The notes: generated from the letters alone by a model not told the origin. A stretch of DNA of 64,000 nt from Chitinophagaceae bacterium (GCA_016787065.1 JAEUVD010000018.1:248001-312000), one strand, 5' to 3'. Positions 42,685 to 52,910 are shown, numbered from the stretch's first letter. Translations and numbers: made by a program.

Positions 42685-44598
42685 ATGAAAAAAGTATGGT
42701 TATGCTGTGTTCTCCTTAGCGTGACTCATCTTCTTTATTCACAAAAAACAGATTCTTCCAAAGTTTATTTAAAGGAAATAACCGCTTGTCAGAAATTAGC
42801 AGAAAGCGGAAGTACCGACAAAGCACTTCAATGTTATGTAAAACTCAATCAACGCTATCCAAAACAGGTAAAAGTTCTAACCCGATTAGCCAAACTAGCT
42901 TACGATAAAAAAGATCGCATACTGGCCTTACGATATGCTAATGAAGCCATAGACATTAATCCGAAAGAAGCTTATACGCCCTTAGTAGCACTTACAAAAA
43001 AAATGGATAAACAAGATGATTATAATCTTGCCATAAAAATTTTAAACAGACTATCGGTTGCTCAGCTCGATAGTTTTACCTTACAAAAAATAGAAGAAGA
43101 TAAATTGCATTTAGTTTTATCGACCAATAAAAATGCCGTAGCCATACCGGGAATCTATCTTCAAAATTTAGGAGATTCCATTAACACGAAAGAAAACGAA
43201 TTTCTACCTTCCACTACTCTTGATGGCGAGCAATTAGTTTTTACTCGAAACGTTCAAGGCAACGAAGATTTCTTCATCAGTAAAAAAGATAGTACCGGGA
43301 AATTTCGTAAAGCCAGCAATATAGGCTATCCGCCGAATACCGGTTTCCCGGATGGGGCCGCCATGATTTCCGCTGATGGTCATTATTTATTCTATCAGCG
43401 ATGCGATCGTAGAAGTCCGAATGGTATTGAAAGCGGTGGATGCGATATTGCTTTCAGTTATTTACAAGATTCTGTTTGGAGCTCACCACAATATTTTGGC
43501 TTCACGATTAATACAACTTGGTATGAAGGTATGCCCTGTTTAAGCAGCGATAACCGCGATTTGTATTTTGTAAGTGAACGACAAGGCGGTTTAGGTGGAA
43601 AAGATATTTGGGTGTCGCATTATGAAGATGATTTGTGGAGTGTACCTGAAAATTTAGGCCCTACTATTAATACCTCAAAAGACGAAACTTCACCGTACAT
43701 ACATCCTGATAATGAAACGCTTTATTTCAGTAGCGATGGCCATCCCGGATTGGGTAAGAGTGATTTATTTGTTTCTCGAAAAAATAAAAATGGTTCGTGG
43801 AAAACACCGATTAATTTAGGCTCGCCAATTAATACCACCGGCCACGACGCTTCAATTTATGTGAGTGCACGAGGCGATTACGGCTACTGTGCCAGCGATC
43901 GGGCTGATTCTCGCGGTGGATTTGATATTTACCGATTCAATACCTATCCCGGCATTCAACCCAAAGGTACTGTTTGCATGAAAGGATTTGTAGTAGATAA
44001 ATACACAGGTAAAAAATTAAAGCAAGTTGACATTGATATTGAAAACATAAACCGTACGGAATTACTTGGCACCTCAAAGAGTAACGCCGGTGATGGCAGC
44101 TATGCACAAGCCTTACAAATTGGCAAACAATATTTATTGCACGTAGAGGAAGGCGGTTACAGGCCCTATTATAGAAAACTCAGCATTGTTGATTCGATGC
44201 AAGAAAATTTCATATTCCCTATTCGACTTAAACGGCCGGGAATAAGCGATACTCTTTTTCAAGGACAACTCATACTTGATTCGGTTACACACCAACTTGA
44301 TAGTTTGTCGATGACCTTATTAGATAGTTTGTTAACTTACTACCATAGCGAACAAGCGGATTCAGCTAACTTAACGTTTTTGTTGAATGCGAACTATTAT
44401 AGTGGTGATAGCATTAGCGATAGTAATTATCTTTTTTATTTAGAAGAAGGGGAAAAGAAACTAACTTATCTGGAAGGTATTTTAAATAAACATAAACTAA
44501 AGTGTCATGAAGTCATGACCGATTTGGATATGATTATTTATGATGATGAGAAAAGAAAATTCGATACTATTGAAGTCGTATTAATAGAAACTTATTAG
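42685..44598 (+). CDS. TPR / PD40 propeller envelope protein with degenerate OmpA-like end
   Basis: 637 residues. A signal peptide (CCVLLSVTHLLYSQ) is followed by TPR-like helices (about 25-130). A PD40/WD40-like propeller comes next (about 160-430) with repeats such as ADGHYLFYQRCDRRSPNG, DNRDLYFVSERQGGLGGKD and DNETLYFSSDGHPGLGKSD. A carboxypeptidase-regulatory-like domain lies at about 433-515 (MKGFVVDKYTGKKLKQVDI). This is the layout of PorE/PD40-OmpA proteins, but the final about 110 residues keep only a trace of OmpA (SISDSNYLFYLEEGEKKLTY, RKFDTIEVVLIE). The peptidoglycan-binding HTD motif is not seen. It may be an envelope scaffold that has lost cell-wall binding. It follows the LytTR regulator. 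Confidence 0.8.
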   Translation: MKKVWLCCVLLSVTHLLYSQKTDSSKVYLKEITACQKLAESGSTDKALQCYVKLNQRYPKQVKVLTRLAKLAYDKKDRILALRYANEAIDINPKEAYTPLVALTKKMDKQDDYNLAIKILNRLSVAQLDSFTLQKIEEDKLHLVLSTNKNAVAIPGIYLQNLGDSINTKENEFLPSTTLDGEQLVFTRNVQGNEDFFISKKDSTGKFRKASNIGYPPNTGFPDGAAMISADGHYLFYQRCDRRSPNGIESGGCDIAFSYLQDSVWSSPQYFGFTINTTWYEGMPCLSSDNRDLYFVSERQGGLGGKDIWVSHYEDDLWSVPENLGPTINTSKDETSPYIHPDNETLYFSSDGHPGLGKSDLFVSRKNKNGSWKTPINLGSPINTTGHDASIYVSARGDYGYCASDRADSRGGFDIYRFNTYPGIQPKGTVCMKGFVVDKYTGKKLKQVDIDIENINRTELLGTSKSNAGDGSYAQALQIGKQYLLHVEEGGYRPYYRKLSIVDSMQENFIFPIRLKRPGISDTLFQGQLILDSVTHQLDSLSMTLLDSLLTYYHSEQADSANLTFLLNANYYSGDSISDSNYLFYLEEGEKKLTYLEGILNKHKLKCHEVMTDLDMIIYDDEKRKFDTIEVVLIETY

Positions 44599-44743
44599 CT
44601 TTCTATTCAATCAAAAAAGTAATCAGGCAAATTCATTAAAGCAAGAGCTTCACCAGAAAATCAACACCTTACTCACCAAATTCTCAACCGAATCAAGGGA
44701 ACGCAGAATCTAAAAAAAGCAGCTTCTTAGTTTGAATAATTCC

Positions 44744-47700
44744 TTACTGCATTAACTCCACGTCGCCTTTAATGAATCTTGGTTCTTTAAAGGTCTGACA
44801 GTTATACTTAATATAGTAGAAATAAGTACCTACATCAGCGCGTTTGTTTTTATACATACCGTCCCATTTAACCTTTGGATCTTCTGTTTCAAAAACGCGT
44901 TCTCCCCAACGATTATAAACCGTTAAATAGAATTTCTCAACATTCTCAATTACGATAACACCAAAGCCATCATTTTTATTATCATCATTTGGCGTAAAGG
45001 CGTTCGGTACCACGATGCGCGCGCAACATGGTTCTCGGCTAATGGTTACATAATCGTAGAACGGACAACCATTTGCGCCTGTCACCGTTAATGTGTACTG
45101 TGTGGTTGTGGAAGGTGATGCAATAGGTTGTGCAATAGTGGAATCATTCAATGAATTACCAGGACTCCAACTATAAGTATTTGTACCAATTGCCGGATTA
45201 CCAATTACCACACTTGGCATATCACAACTTAACATTTTTGGCGGACCGGCTTCACCATCCGGAGGATCATTATCAACAAAGGCCGTGTAAACAAAAGAAC
45301 AAAGATTATTTACGGTTAAGGTGTACGTTGTAGTTACCGTTGGAGAAGCCATTGGCTGCGCTACATTCGTTTCACTTAAACCGGTTCCTGGCGACCATGA
45401 ATATGTATTTCCTGGTTGAGACACTGGGCCAATAGGCAATACGGTATCCTTACAAGTGATCGTAACATCCTGCGGAGTAATAAGCGGACAAGGTATGAAA
45501 GCAAAATCGTAGGTATGATCGTTACGCGCATTTTTTCTAGCTAAAACACTATCAATCGTTGGGATGTTTCCTAATATGATCGCATCATTATCACGAACAT
45601 CAGCTTGTATAACCGGACTACCAACATCAGCGATACCCAAACTCATACCGTTCAAATCGTTGATACCTGCACCGGCAGCCCAATCGGCTGCACCAATACG
45701 AATGAGATAGTATTTTCGAGGCACCGGGCCAGGTTGAAGACCAGGAACAACAGGGTCGCCATCAAGTACGTTAGAAGGATCGAAATAATAATAACCTCCG
45801 GAATTTGATTGAGTATTTCCTAAAGAGCCTCCATCCGGAATTCCATTATTATCAAAATCGGCAAATAATTCAACGGTTACATCGGCAATACCTAATTCGG
45901 TTGGATCCTGAATACCATTGGCGTTATCATCTGTCCAGATACGATTACCAATTTGAAGAGGAGCTGCATCACCGGCAACTTCAATATCGCCAAGCGAATT
46001 CGCTTTACCCATTTCAACCGTACTAGCAAGCTGCATATTATTACTATTCCCTCCATTAATGGTAGAAAATTTTGCCGTTCCATTGGAGAAGGCGTTTACC
46101 GGATCCATCAAGGAAACCACAACCTCGCGTCTTCCACGAAGCACACCGCAAGAACCAACACTCGTTTCATGATGGAAGCTAGCCCACTCATCATTCAAAA
46201 AGAATTCTCCGCCACCAACGCCTTCACCATTACCTACACCTCCGTTAAATACAGTACCGTTGGAGGTATAAGAACCATTGTTTTCAAGAGTAAAAACACC
46301 GGTATTGCAATCCGTTCCGGCTATGAGAATATCACCACCTATGTCTATACTCCCGGCTAATTCCGTACCAGTTAAATTCAATCGATTGGAAATCATGAAC
46401 TGATGGCCAGTACGATCACAAAAATCCATGATTAAATCACCGCCATCGCTAAACTCAATATCCGATAGCATAGGCGTTGGCAAGTGTGGTTCACCAGGTA
46501 ACAATATATCTGTCTTTTTATTCCAAGGATACCATTGCGTTCCAGAGCCACCTATAACTGCACCTTTCAAATAATTTAACGGGAAGGTGATGGCCGGAGT
46601 TGCATTATAAGTAGGAATAGCGCTGAGCGCGTTTTCTAATTTGAATACGTAGGCATATAAATCGGTAGCACCATTAACAATGTTTTGTCCGCCGTTTTCA
46701 CCAGTAGTCACCGCTCCTACATACACCGCACCACGGTAATACGAAACGCCAAAACATCGTAGTTTACCATTATTAGCTGTAACATTTGGTAAGGGGAAAC
46801 TATCTACAGCAATTACCGAAGTCGGGCTTGCCGGATTATCAAGTTCCAAACGAAATAACATTCTACTGTATAAATTAGCCACATACAGAAACTTACCATC
46901 TTCACTAATATCAATATCGCCTAAACCAACTTTTCCTACTTGGTCGAGCGCCGCAGGATCATTCCAATGGTCGGTTAGTGAAGAAGTAAATCCTCTTCCT
47001 CCGGCTCCATTAACCCCAATTACACCAAGCCCCTCCGGATCGCCGGTGAGTGGATCTATTGGTCCGAGGTATGATGCTTCTGTACCGGCCGCGTTTATCG
47101 TAAAGGAGGTTCCGTTACCATATGGAACCGCTGTTGGCAGGGCTCGCGTACGATGACCATTCGCGTCCATATCGTAAAAGTTGGTAACTGTAAACGAAGT
47201 TCCGGTTGGGGTGCACAAATAAATACCTCCGCTTCCCATAGGGCCATAACCACATTGCCGTTTCATGAAGGCTGCGGCAAACACTTTTTTAGCCTGACGG
47301 CTATAAGCTATTCCCCAAAGGGTACCGACAGCCGAAGCAGGAGCGGTGAACGTTGGGGTGAACGCTGCACTTGAATATAAATAACCATATAAGGCATCAG
47401 CCGTTGCAGACGCCCCTGGTTGTAAGGGATCGCCGCGATTAAGTTTTGCAATATAAATATAAGGGTCGGCGGTAATTTGATAGTCTTGCGGATTCTGGAT
47501 TCCATAATCCAAATTATTCGTAGAGGTAGTAACAAAGCGAACATTATCTCCTCCTAAGGCAAAACTGTTAAAATCAACATTGGAATCAACACAAGGTGTT
47601 GGCAACATAAATTCAAATTCAACACGAACGGGTACGGTAAATGGAAGCGAGTATGTACCATTTGCGGTAGATATGGTACTATCAATAGCGATATTGTTAG

Positions 47701-47866
47701 CATCATAAATTTTCACTTTTATACCACCTACACCATATTCATTATTCGGAATACCAGGTTGAAAGGTACCATCCATGTTGTAATCACGGAATACAGTTCC
47801 GGTAATTTGGGAATACCCTTGTTCGAATAATAATGTTAGTAAACAAAGCAGTACAAATCTTTTCAT
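44744..47866 (-). CDS. Large T9SS surface protein with SdrD_B-like domains and type B sorting domain
   Basis: 1040 residues from ATG 47866 (MKRFVLLCLLTLLFEQGYSQ signal peptide); the frame extends to 47926 without need. An SdrD_B-like domain opens the protein (TGTVFRDYNMDGTFQPG, YGVGGIKVKIYDA). A long propeller-like region follows (about 120-580), then a second SdrD_B-like module (IGNRIWTDDNANGIQDPTEL, with YYYFDPSNV). Two Ig-like repeats share YSWSPGTGLSETNVAQPMAS and YSWSPGNSLNDSTIAQPIAS patterns. The last about 90 residues (VVPNAFTPNDDNKNDGFGV, YNRWGERVFET, GTYFYYIKYNC) are the type B gliding-motility-associated sorting domain (CHU_C). It is probably a secreted or surface-attached adhesin. 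Confidence 0.88.
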   Translation of the reverse strand: MKRFVLLCLLTLLFEQGYSQITGTVFRDYNMDGTFQPGIPNNEYGVGGIKVKIYDANNIAIDSTISTANGTYSLPFTVPVRVEFEFMLPTPCVDSNVDFNSFALGGDNVRFVTTSTNNLDYGIQNPQDYQITADPYIYIAKLNRGDPLQPGASATADALYGYLYSSAAFTPTFTAPASAVGTLWGIAYSRQAKKVFAAAFMKRQCGYGPMGSGGIYLCTPTGTSFTVTNFYDMDANGHRTRALPTAVPYGNGTSFTINAAGTEASYLGPIDPLTGDPEGLGVIGVNGAGGRGFTSSLTDHWNDPAALDQVGKVGLGDIDISEDGKFLYVANLYSRMLFRLELDNPASPTSVIAVDSFPLPNVTANNGKLRCFGVSYYRGAVYVGAVTTGENGGQNIVNGATDLYAYVFKLENALSAIPTYNATPAITFPLNYLKGAVIGGSGTQWYPWNKKTDILLPGEPHLPTPMLSDIEFSDGGDLIMDFCDRTGHQFMISNRLNLTGTELAGSIDIGGDILIAGTDCNTGVFTLENNGSYTSNGTVFNGGVGNGEGVGGGEFFLNDEWASFHHETSVGSCGVLRGRREVVVSLMDPVNAFSNGTAKFSTINGGNSNNMQLASTVEMGKANSLGDIEVAGDAAPLQIGNRIWTDDNANGIQDPTELGIADVTVELFADFDNNGIPDGGSLGNTQSNSGGYYYFDPSNVLDGDPVVPGLQPGPVPRKYYLIRIGAADWAAGAGINDLNGMSLGIADVGSPVIQADVRDNDAIILGNIPTIDSVLARKNARNDHTYDFAFIPCPLITPQDVTITCKDTVLPIGPVSQPGNTYSWSPGTGLSETNVAQPMASPTVTTTYTLTVNNLCSFVYTAFVDNDPPDGEAGPPKMLSCDMPSVVIGNPAIGTNTYSWSPGNSLNDSTIAQPIASPSTTTQYTLTVTGANGCPFYDYVTISREPCCARIVVPNAFTPNDDNKNDGFGVIVIENVEKFYLTVYNRWGERVFETEDPKVKWDGMYKNKRADVGTYFYYIKYNCQTFKEPRFIKGDVELMQ

Positions 47867-47968
47867 ACAAGGCGGTTTTGAAATGAATACACTCAAGACG
47901 TTGAATGTTGTGCGAAAGTTAAGCAAAAACCTAATATTTTATAAGGTTCACCATAAAAAAAATGAGAA

Positions 47969-48622
47969 TCACCCTACCCGGTACTGATTTCGCCCGGTTT
48001 TATTGATCGCTTCGATACGGGTTTGAACATGAAGTTTTTCATAAATATTATAAATATGCGTACGAATCGTATTGGCACTAAGAAACAAACGATCAGCAAT
48101 ATCTTTATTACGGTAGCCTTTGGCAAGTAAGTCGAGTATTTCCGACTCGCGTTTGGTTAGTTTATACTCCTGATCGCGATTCTGAGGATCTTCCTGTTGA
48201 AACGAGTTAACCACTTTCCGGGCAATTTCGGTACTCATAGGAGCACCTCCCTGAAGCATTTCCCGAATAGAATCTAATAAGGTAGAAGCCGCATAGCGTT
48301 TTAACAAGTAACCGCTGGCTCCCGCTTTTAAGGCTCCAAAAATCTTTTCACTATCTTCATACACGGTACACATCATGATTTGCACTTCCGGAAAATTTGC
48401 TTTAATCCAAGAGGTAGCTTCAATACCATTTTGTCCTGGAAGATTGATATCCATAAGCACAACACCGGGCCGATAATTGGCAAAATCATCGAGGGCTAAT
48501 TCAGCATTCTTATACGATTGACAATGAAAACTCGGTTCATTTTTAAGAATAAACTCTATCCCATTACGAATTTCCTCATGGTCTTCTATCAACATAATTT
48601 TGGTAACTACACGATCGGTCAT
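47969..48622 (-). CDS. LuxR/NarL-family response regulator
   Basis: 217 residues. The receiver has IMLIEDHEE, phospho-acceptor Asp58 (VVLMDINLPGQNG), Thr (MCTVYEDS) and Lys (GYLLKRYA). The LuxR-type HTH covers about 150-215 (LTKRESEILDLLAKGYRNKD, with SANTIRTHIYNIYEKL). Its ATG overlaps the stop of the upstream kinase by 4 nt, so the two are a cognate pair. The type-B surface protein gene lies downstream on the same strand, starting beyond 47866, and may be under its control or in its transcript. Confidence 0.95.
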   Translation of the reverse strand: MTDRVVTKIMLIEDHEEIRNGIEFILKNEPSFHCQSYKNAELALDDFANYRPGVVLMDINLPGQNGIEATSWIKANFPEVQIMMCTVYEDSEKIFGALKAGASGYLLKRYAASTLLDSIREMLQGGAPMSTEIARKVVNSFQQEDPQNRDQEYKLTKRESEILDLLAKGYRNKDIADRLFLSANTIRTHIYNIYEKLHVQTRIEAINKTGRNQYRVG

Positions 48623-51540
48623 AGTAATATTTTAATGGTAATGGTGGTGCCTTTTCCCGGTAAACTGTTAAAGCTAATATCTCCTTGTAATTCTTGTACA
48701 CGTTTCTGCATATTTTTTATCCCGTTGCCATTTAAATTATATTTATTCATTTCAAATCCTTTGCCGTGATCTTTTATTTGAATGGATAATTGTTGTTTTT
48801 CTAAACTAAACTTTACCTGAGCCTCTTGAACCCCGGCATATTTATAAATATTGAGAAGTGCTTCCTTCACAACTAAAAAGATATTTCTACGAGCCTGTGC
48901 ACTGATAGCCAAATCGGGAAATGTTTCCGGATAAACTCCAAATGTCACTTTCACGGAACAGTTATCTTCAAATCGAATGATATAATCGCGTATGAAATAA
49001 ATCAGGTTAGCCCAAGTGTCGTTATTATGATTCAACGACCAAATAACCTCATTCATTTTGTTCATTAGGGTATCTGCTGCGGTTTCCAATTTTTCAAGAA
49101 CCGTTTCCGTTTGTTGTGCAATTTTTCCTTGCTGACTCAGCAACACGATATTCGTTAGTTCGGCACCAATATCATCATGTATATCTGCAGCAATTCGGCT
49201 GCGTTCTCGTTCTAACGCCTGCAATAATCTGATTTCATCGAGCTTTCGCCGTAATTTTCGTTTAGCTAAGGCTCTTGTAATAAGATAAATTCCACTTCCC
49301 AAACCAACTAATAGCAACAGTAAAAACCACCATGTTTGATAAAATGGTTTTGCAATGCAAAATGGAATTTTCGCCGAAGCCGACCACGGCGAATACTCAT
49401 AGCGTGCTTGTATTTCGACGAGGTAATTATCGGCCGGAAGATTGGATAAATCAACAGATATGTTATAGGTTTCAAACCATGTTGCTTGAGATGCCTTGAT
49501 CTTGTAACGATATTTAATACGATGCTCCGGCGCTAAATTAGGAGCTACATAATCTATTTGAATATGATACTTTGAGAAAGGCAAAGTAATTGGTTCCCGC
49601 CAGGAATAATTTTTACCGTTAAACCGTAACGACAGCACAGACACCACAGGAGCCGCCGTATTCGCCGGTTTAATTTCTAAGGGTAATACCGATAAACCAT
49701 TCGCTCCGGCTGCATACAATACCCGATTTAAAATAAACACACTATTTATGTCATTGGTGATTAGACCATCGGCTTGAGTAATATTTCGAATCCAACGAAG
49801 ACTACGGTTGAAGTATGTTAGCACAGAAATTCCGCCATTCGTACTTACATACAAGGTATCATGATAATTATAGATCCTTCTGCAAAGAATACCCGGTAAG
49901 CCTTGTAAGCGAGTTACTGCAGATCGTACGCGATTCTTCTCTAATACTAAAACTCCCTCACCATAAGTTGCCAGTAACAGACTTCCATCCTTCATGCTTA
50001 AAAAATGATTGATTCGAGTATTAAGTCGTTTGTCGTGAAGTGCTAAATTTTCAATTCGTCCAACCGAAATAAAATGAAGGCCATCGGAGCGGCTATCATA
50101 CATTCGGTAGAAAGAATCTATAAAGAAATTAAAATGACGAATGGTGGAATCAATAAAAGGGTAACAGGCATTGAGGGCTTCAACAGAATCTTCTTTAAAA
50201 CCCGCTAAACACTCTGCGTAACCGAAGAGTATATGATTTCTAAAATCATGTACTATGGTTTTTCCTGCCATTAAAACGCGAATTCCATACGGATCACAAT
50301 GTTCTTTTTTACCGGAAGGCAATAAGCGCATACCCCCTTCATCTAGTATAACGTAAAGTTCTTGACGAGCATTCATTTGAAGATCTAATACCCGATTATA
50401 GGTGCGGGTACCAAAACCTAAATCGTAAGCCTTCACTTGAAGTCCGTTTACATGATCTACAAAACCATCACTATAACCTAACCAATAGGTATTGTTTGTA
50501 TCGAGATACGTGCTCAGAATTCTATTACCATGAAGTTGTTGATTTAATTTGAGAATTTCATAATGCAGCATATAGGAAGGTACCTTAAATAAGCCCTCAA
50601 TAGGACTGCATAACCAAGCATTATTTTTGGTATCAAAACAAACTTTGGCTGAAAGGTTATCTAGAAATTTAACAGGTTCGTGATAGCCATTTTGCTTCTT
50701 AAAAAAGATGAGGGTATGCAGGGTAGCGTGCGAAACCCAAATATTACCATGGGCATCTTCGCAAATGCGAACGTAGCCTTTTAAATCCGGAAGTTGCGAT
50801 GAAGGAATAAGCAACGTTGGTTTTAAAGAACTTAAACGTTTCAACCCTTCATGATCGATGGTATAATTTACTTGTTGATTATACGCGTAGAAATTATCAA
50901 CGCCCGGCATGCCGGGTTCCAAAAAACAACACGATTTTTCTTTGGTTTGAATATTGTACAGCGAGCCATCTGAAATCAAAAGAATAACTTCCTTCTTATC
51001 GTTCAAAAAAATATGGTTGATATAGTTTTTGTTTAGAACATCCTGAAAGTTCAAGGTATCCACCTCATTGGAATTGTTTAAAACAATAATTGAATTCGAC
51101 CTTGGACGGAAACAGAAATATAAATCGCCATTTTGCGCTTCTACAAAATCTATCAAACTTTTAGATGCATTAATTTTTTTTAGAACGGGTTGGTTATGTA
51201 TGTTATAAAACTTGCCATTCAAAAAATAACTCAAGGAACCGCTAAACGGGAAAAACCAAATACGCCCTTTACTATCGACTGAAAAATCAACAATTTCATT
51301 ATCCCCTAAACCATCTTCAACACTAAAGTTAGTAAAGGAATGACCATCGAAACGAGACACCCCGGCGTCAGTAGAAATCCAAAGAAAGCCTTGATGATCT
51401 TCGTGGGCAGCGTAAACAGTTTGACTAGGAAGTCCGTTTTCAACCGCGAAATGTTCGTATTTAATAGATAGTTCTTTTGTTTTAGCTTCTTGTGAAAACA
51501 ATACAAGAAAAAACAAATTCAAAATCAGGCAACGAGGCAT
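48619..51540 (-). CDS. Sensor histidine kinase with Reg_prop propeller (NarX-type kinase domain)
   Basis: 973 residues. A signal peptide (about 1-20) is followed by Reg_prop repeats such as HQGFLWISTDAGVSRFDG, KGRIWFFPFSGSLSYF and HGNIWVSHATLHTLIFF. A Y_Y_Y domain lies at about 640-720 (IKYRYKIKASQATWFET, LPADNYLVEIQARYEY). One membrane helix follows (WWFLLLLLVGLGSGIYLI). The kinase core is of the HisKA_3 type, with RERSRIAADIHDDIG and His788 as the phosphorylation site. The ATP domain has KDHGKGFEMNK and NGNGIKNMQKRV. In the N-box the usual KHA reads KYA. Kinase and LuxR regulator overlap by 4 nt. A -7 box lies 5 nt upstream of the start. Confidence 0.9.
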   Translation of the reverse strand: MPRCLILNLFFLVLFSQEAKTKELSIKYEHFAVENGLPSQTVYAAHEDHQGFLWISTDAGVSRFDGHSFTNFSVEDGLGDNEIVDFSVDSKGRIWFFPFSGSLSYFLNGKFYNIHNQPVLKKINASKSLIDFVEAQNGDLYFCFRPRSNSIIVLNNSNEVDTLNFQDVLNKNYINHIFLNDKKEVILLISDGSLYNIQTKEKSCCFLEPGMPGVDNFYAYNQQVNYTIDHEGLKRLSSLKPTLLIPSSQLPDLKGYVRICEDAHGNIWVSHATLHTLIFFKKQNGYHEPVKFLDNLSAKVCFDTKNNAWLCSPIEGLFKVPSYMLHYEILKLNQQLHGNRILSTYLDTNNTYWLGYSDGFVDHVNGLQVKAYDLGFGTRTYNRVLDLQMNARQELYVILDEGGMRLLPSGKKEHCDPYGIRVLMAGKTIVHDFRNHILFGYAECLAGFKEDSVEALNACYPFIDSTIRHFNFFIDSFYRMYDSRSDGLHFISVGRIENLALHDKRLNTRINHFLSMKDGSLLLATYGEGVLVLEKNRVRSAVTRLQGLPGILCRRIYNYHDTLYVSTNGGISVLTYFNRSLRWIRNITQADGLITNDINSVFILNRVLYAAGANGLSVLPLEIKPANTAAPVVSVLSLRFNGKNYSWREPITLPFSKYHIQIDYVAPNLAPEHRIKYRYKIKASQATWFETYNISVDLSNLPADNYLVEIQARYEYSPWSASAKIPFCIAKPFYQTWWFLLLLLVGLGSGIYLITRALAKRKLRRKLDEIRLLQALERERSRIAADIHDDIGAELTNIVLLSQQGKIAQQTETVLEKLETAADTLMNKMNEVIWSLNHNNDTWANLIYFIRDYIIRFEDNCSVKVTFGVYPETFPDLAISAQARRNIFLVVKEALLNIYKYAGVQEAQVKFSLEKQQLSIQIKDHGKGFEMNKYNLNGNGIKNMQKRVQELQGDISFNSLPGKGTTITIKILL

Positions 51541-51545
51541 TCATA

Positions 51546-51553
51546 CAAATATA
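51546..51553 (-). promoter_or_regulatory. -7 box, 5 nt from the start of the NarX-type kinase gene
   Basis: On the minus strand TATATTTG matches TAnnTTTG, followed by TATGA and ATG 51540, a leaderless-type spacing. Confidence 0.5.
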
Positions 51554-51671
51554 TAAATTTACTTATGTTTTCTTAACGTTCACTTGTTTTAGATACTTTC
51601 ACATGAAAAGAACTGCAGTAAAGGAAATTCCGTTGAAGCGTAACGAACCCATGGGTTGAACTTGAAACTTG

Positions 51672-51679
51672 TACATTTG
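51672..51679 (+). promoter_or_regulatory. -7 box, 4 nt from the start of queA
   Basis: TACATTTG matches TAnnTTTG, followed by TTGC and ATG 51684. An in-frame TTG at 51669 overlaps it and is therefore not the start. Confidence 0.6.
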
Positions 51680-51683
51680 TTGC

Positions 51684-52910
51684 ATGCATCCTAAAGAAAT
51701 TCAGATTGAACGATATAGTTACGATTTACCGGATGAACGAATAGCACGTTATCCTCTTCCGGAGCGCGACCAATCGAAGCTTTTAGTGTATCGTGAGGGA
51801 GAGATGAACGAAAGCATCTACCGAAAATTACAAGATTACATTCCGGAGCACTTCTTATTGGTTTGTAATAATACCAAAGTAGTGGAAGCCCGATTACTTT
51901 TTTATAAAGAAAGCGGCGCTAAAATTGAGTTATTCTGTTTAGAACCTTCGTCGAATTATTCCGATATCCATCGAGCGTTGCAGCAAACCAATGAAGTGGC
52001 ATGGCATTGTTTAGTTGGTGGTGCGTCGAAATGGAAACCCGGTCAAGAACTCATGCAATTGTTTACTTGGAATGGCAAGCAAGAAACCCTTGTAGCACGT
52101 TATCTGGAGAAAAAGGAAGATGGTTTTTTAATTCATTTTAGCTGGACTGCCTCACAACTTACTTTCGCGGAAATTTTGCATGTATGTGGCGAAATACCTT
52201 TGCCACCCTACCTTCATCGTAAGGCCGAGCAAGACGATCAGGTTCGATATCAAACCCTCTTTGCTAAAACCGAAGGTTCGGTTGCTGCTCCTACCGCTTC
52301 GTTGCATTTTACAGAGCACATCCTGCAAGCACTTCAAGAAAAAAATATTGACATTGCCTATGTTACACTTCATGTTGGAGCCGGAACATTTAAACCGGTA
52401 AAATCAGAAACATTAGAAGGTCATAGTATGCATGCAGAATTTATACAGGTTACTATTTCTTTTCTGGAAGAAGTTCTTAGAAAATGGCCAAATATCATAG
52501 CGGTTGGCACAACGAGTTTGCGCACCTTGGAATCGTTGTATTGGATGGGTGTTAAGGCAATTCATAATCCGAAGGCTACCCTACAAGAATTAGAAATTAA
52601 ACAATGGGATGTTTATTCATTAGAAGCAACGATTACCGTACCTGAAGCCATTCAAGCATTGATTGATTGGCTTAACAAACAAGCTCTAGTTGAATTGATT
52701 TGTACCACACAGCTACTAATGGCTCCGCCTTACCAATCGGTTATGGCACAAGGTTTAATTACAAATTTTCATCAACCAAAATCAACGCTCTTATTATTGG
52801 TAGCGGCCTTTGTTGGAGAAGTCGCTTGGAAGAACATATATGAATTCGCGCTGCAACATAACTTTCGTTTCTTAAGTTATGGCGATGGAAGCTTACTGTG
52901 GAAGAAATAG
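51684..52910 (+). CDS. queA: S-adenosylmethionine:tRNA ribosyltransferase-isomerase QueA
   Basis: 408 residues from ATG 51684. QueA transfers and isomerises the ribosyl part of SAM onto preQ1 in tRNA to give epoxyqueuosine, the penultimate step of queuosine synthesis. Family marks are YDLPDERIARYPLPERDQSK near the start, LLVCNNTKVVEARLLFYKES, GEIPLPPYLHRKAE, EGSVAAPTASLHFTE and TLHVGAGTFKPV, and near the end GLITNFHQPKSTLLLLVAAF. The length is somewhat above the classic 340-360 residues because of an insertion at about 100-150, common in Bacteroidota. It stands alone, and other queuosine genes are not nearby. Confidence 0.93.
   Translation: MHPKEIQIERYSYDLPDERIARYPLPERDQSKLLVYREGEMNESIYRKLQDYIPEHFLLVCNNTKVVEARLLFYKESGAKIELFCLEPSSNYSDIHRALQQTNEVAWHCLVGGASKWKPGQELMQLFTWNGKQETLVARYLEKKEDGFLIHFSWTASQLTFAEILHVCGEIPLPPYLHRKAEQDDQVRYQTLFAKTEGSVAAPTASLHFTEHILQALQEKNIDIAYVTLHVGAGTFKPVKSETLEGHSMHAEFIQVTISFLEEVLRKWPNIIAVGTTSLRTLESLYWMGVKAIHNPKATLQELEIKQWDVYSLEATITVPEAIQALIDWLNKQALVELICTTQLLMAPPYQSVMAQGLITNFHQPKSTLLLLVAAFVGEVAWKNIYEFALQHNFRFLSYGDGSLLWKK

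Noticed and set aside
51669..51683. TTG start of queA five codons upstream
   Set aside because: The TTG overlaps an exact -7 promoter box, and the family start matches the ATG at 51684.
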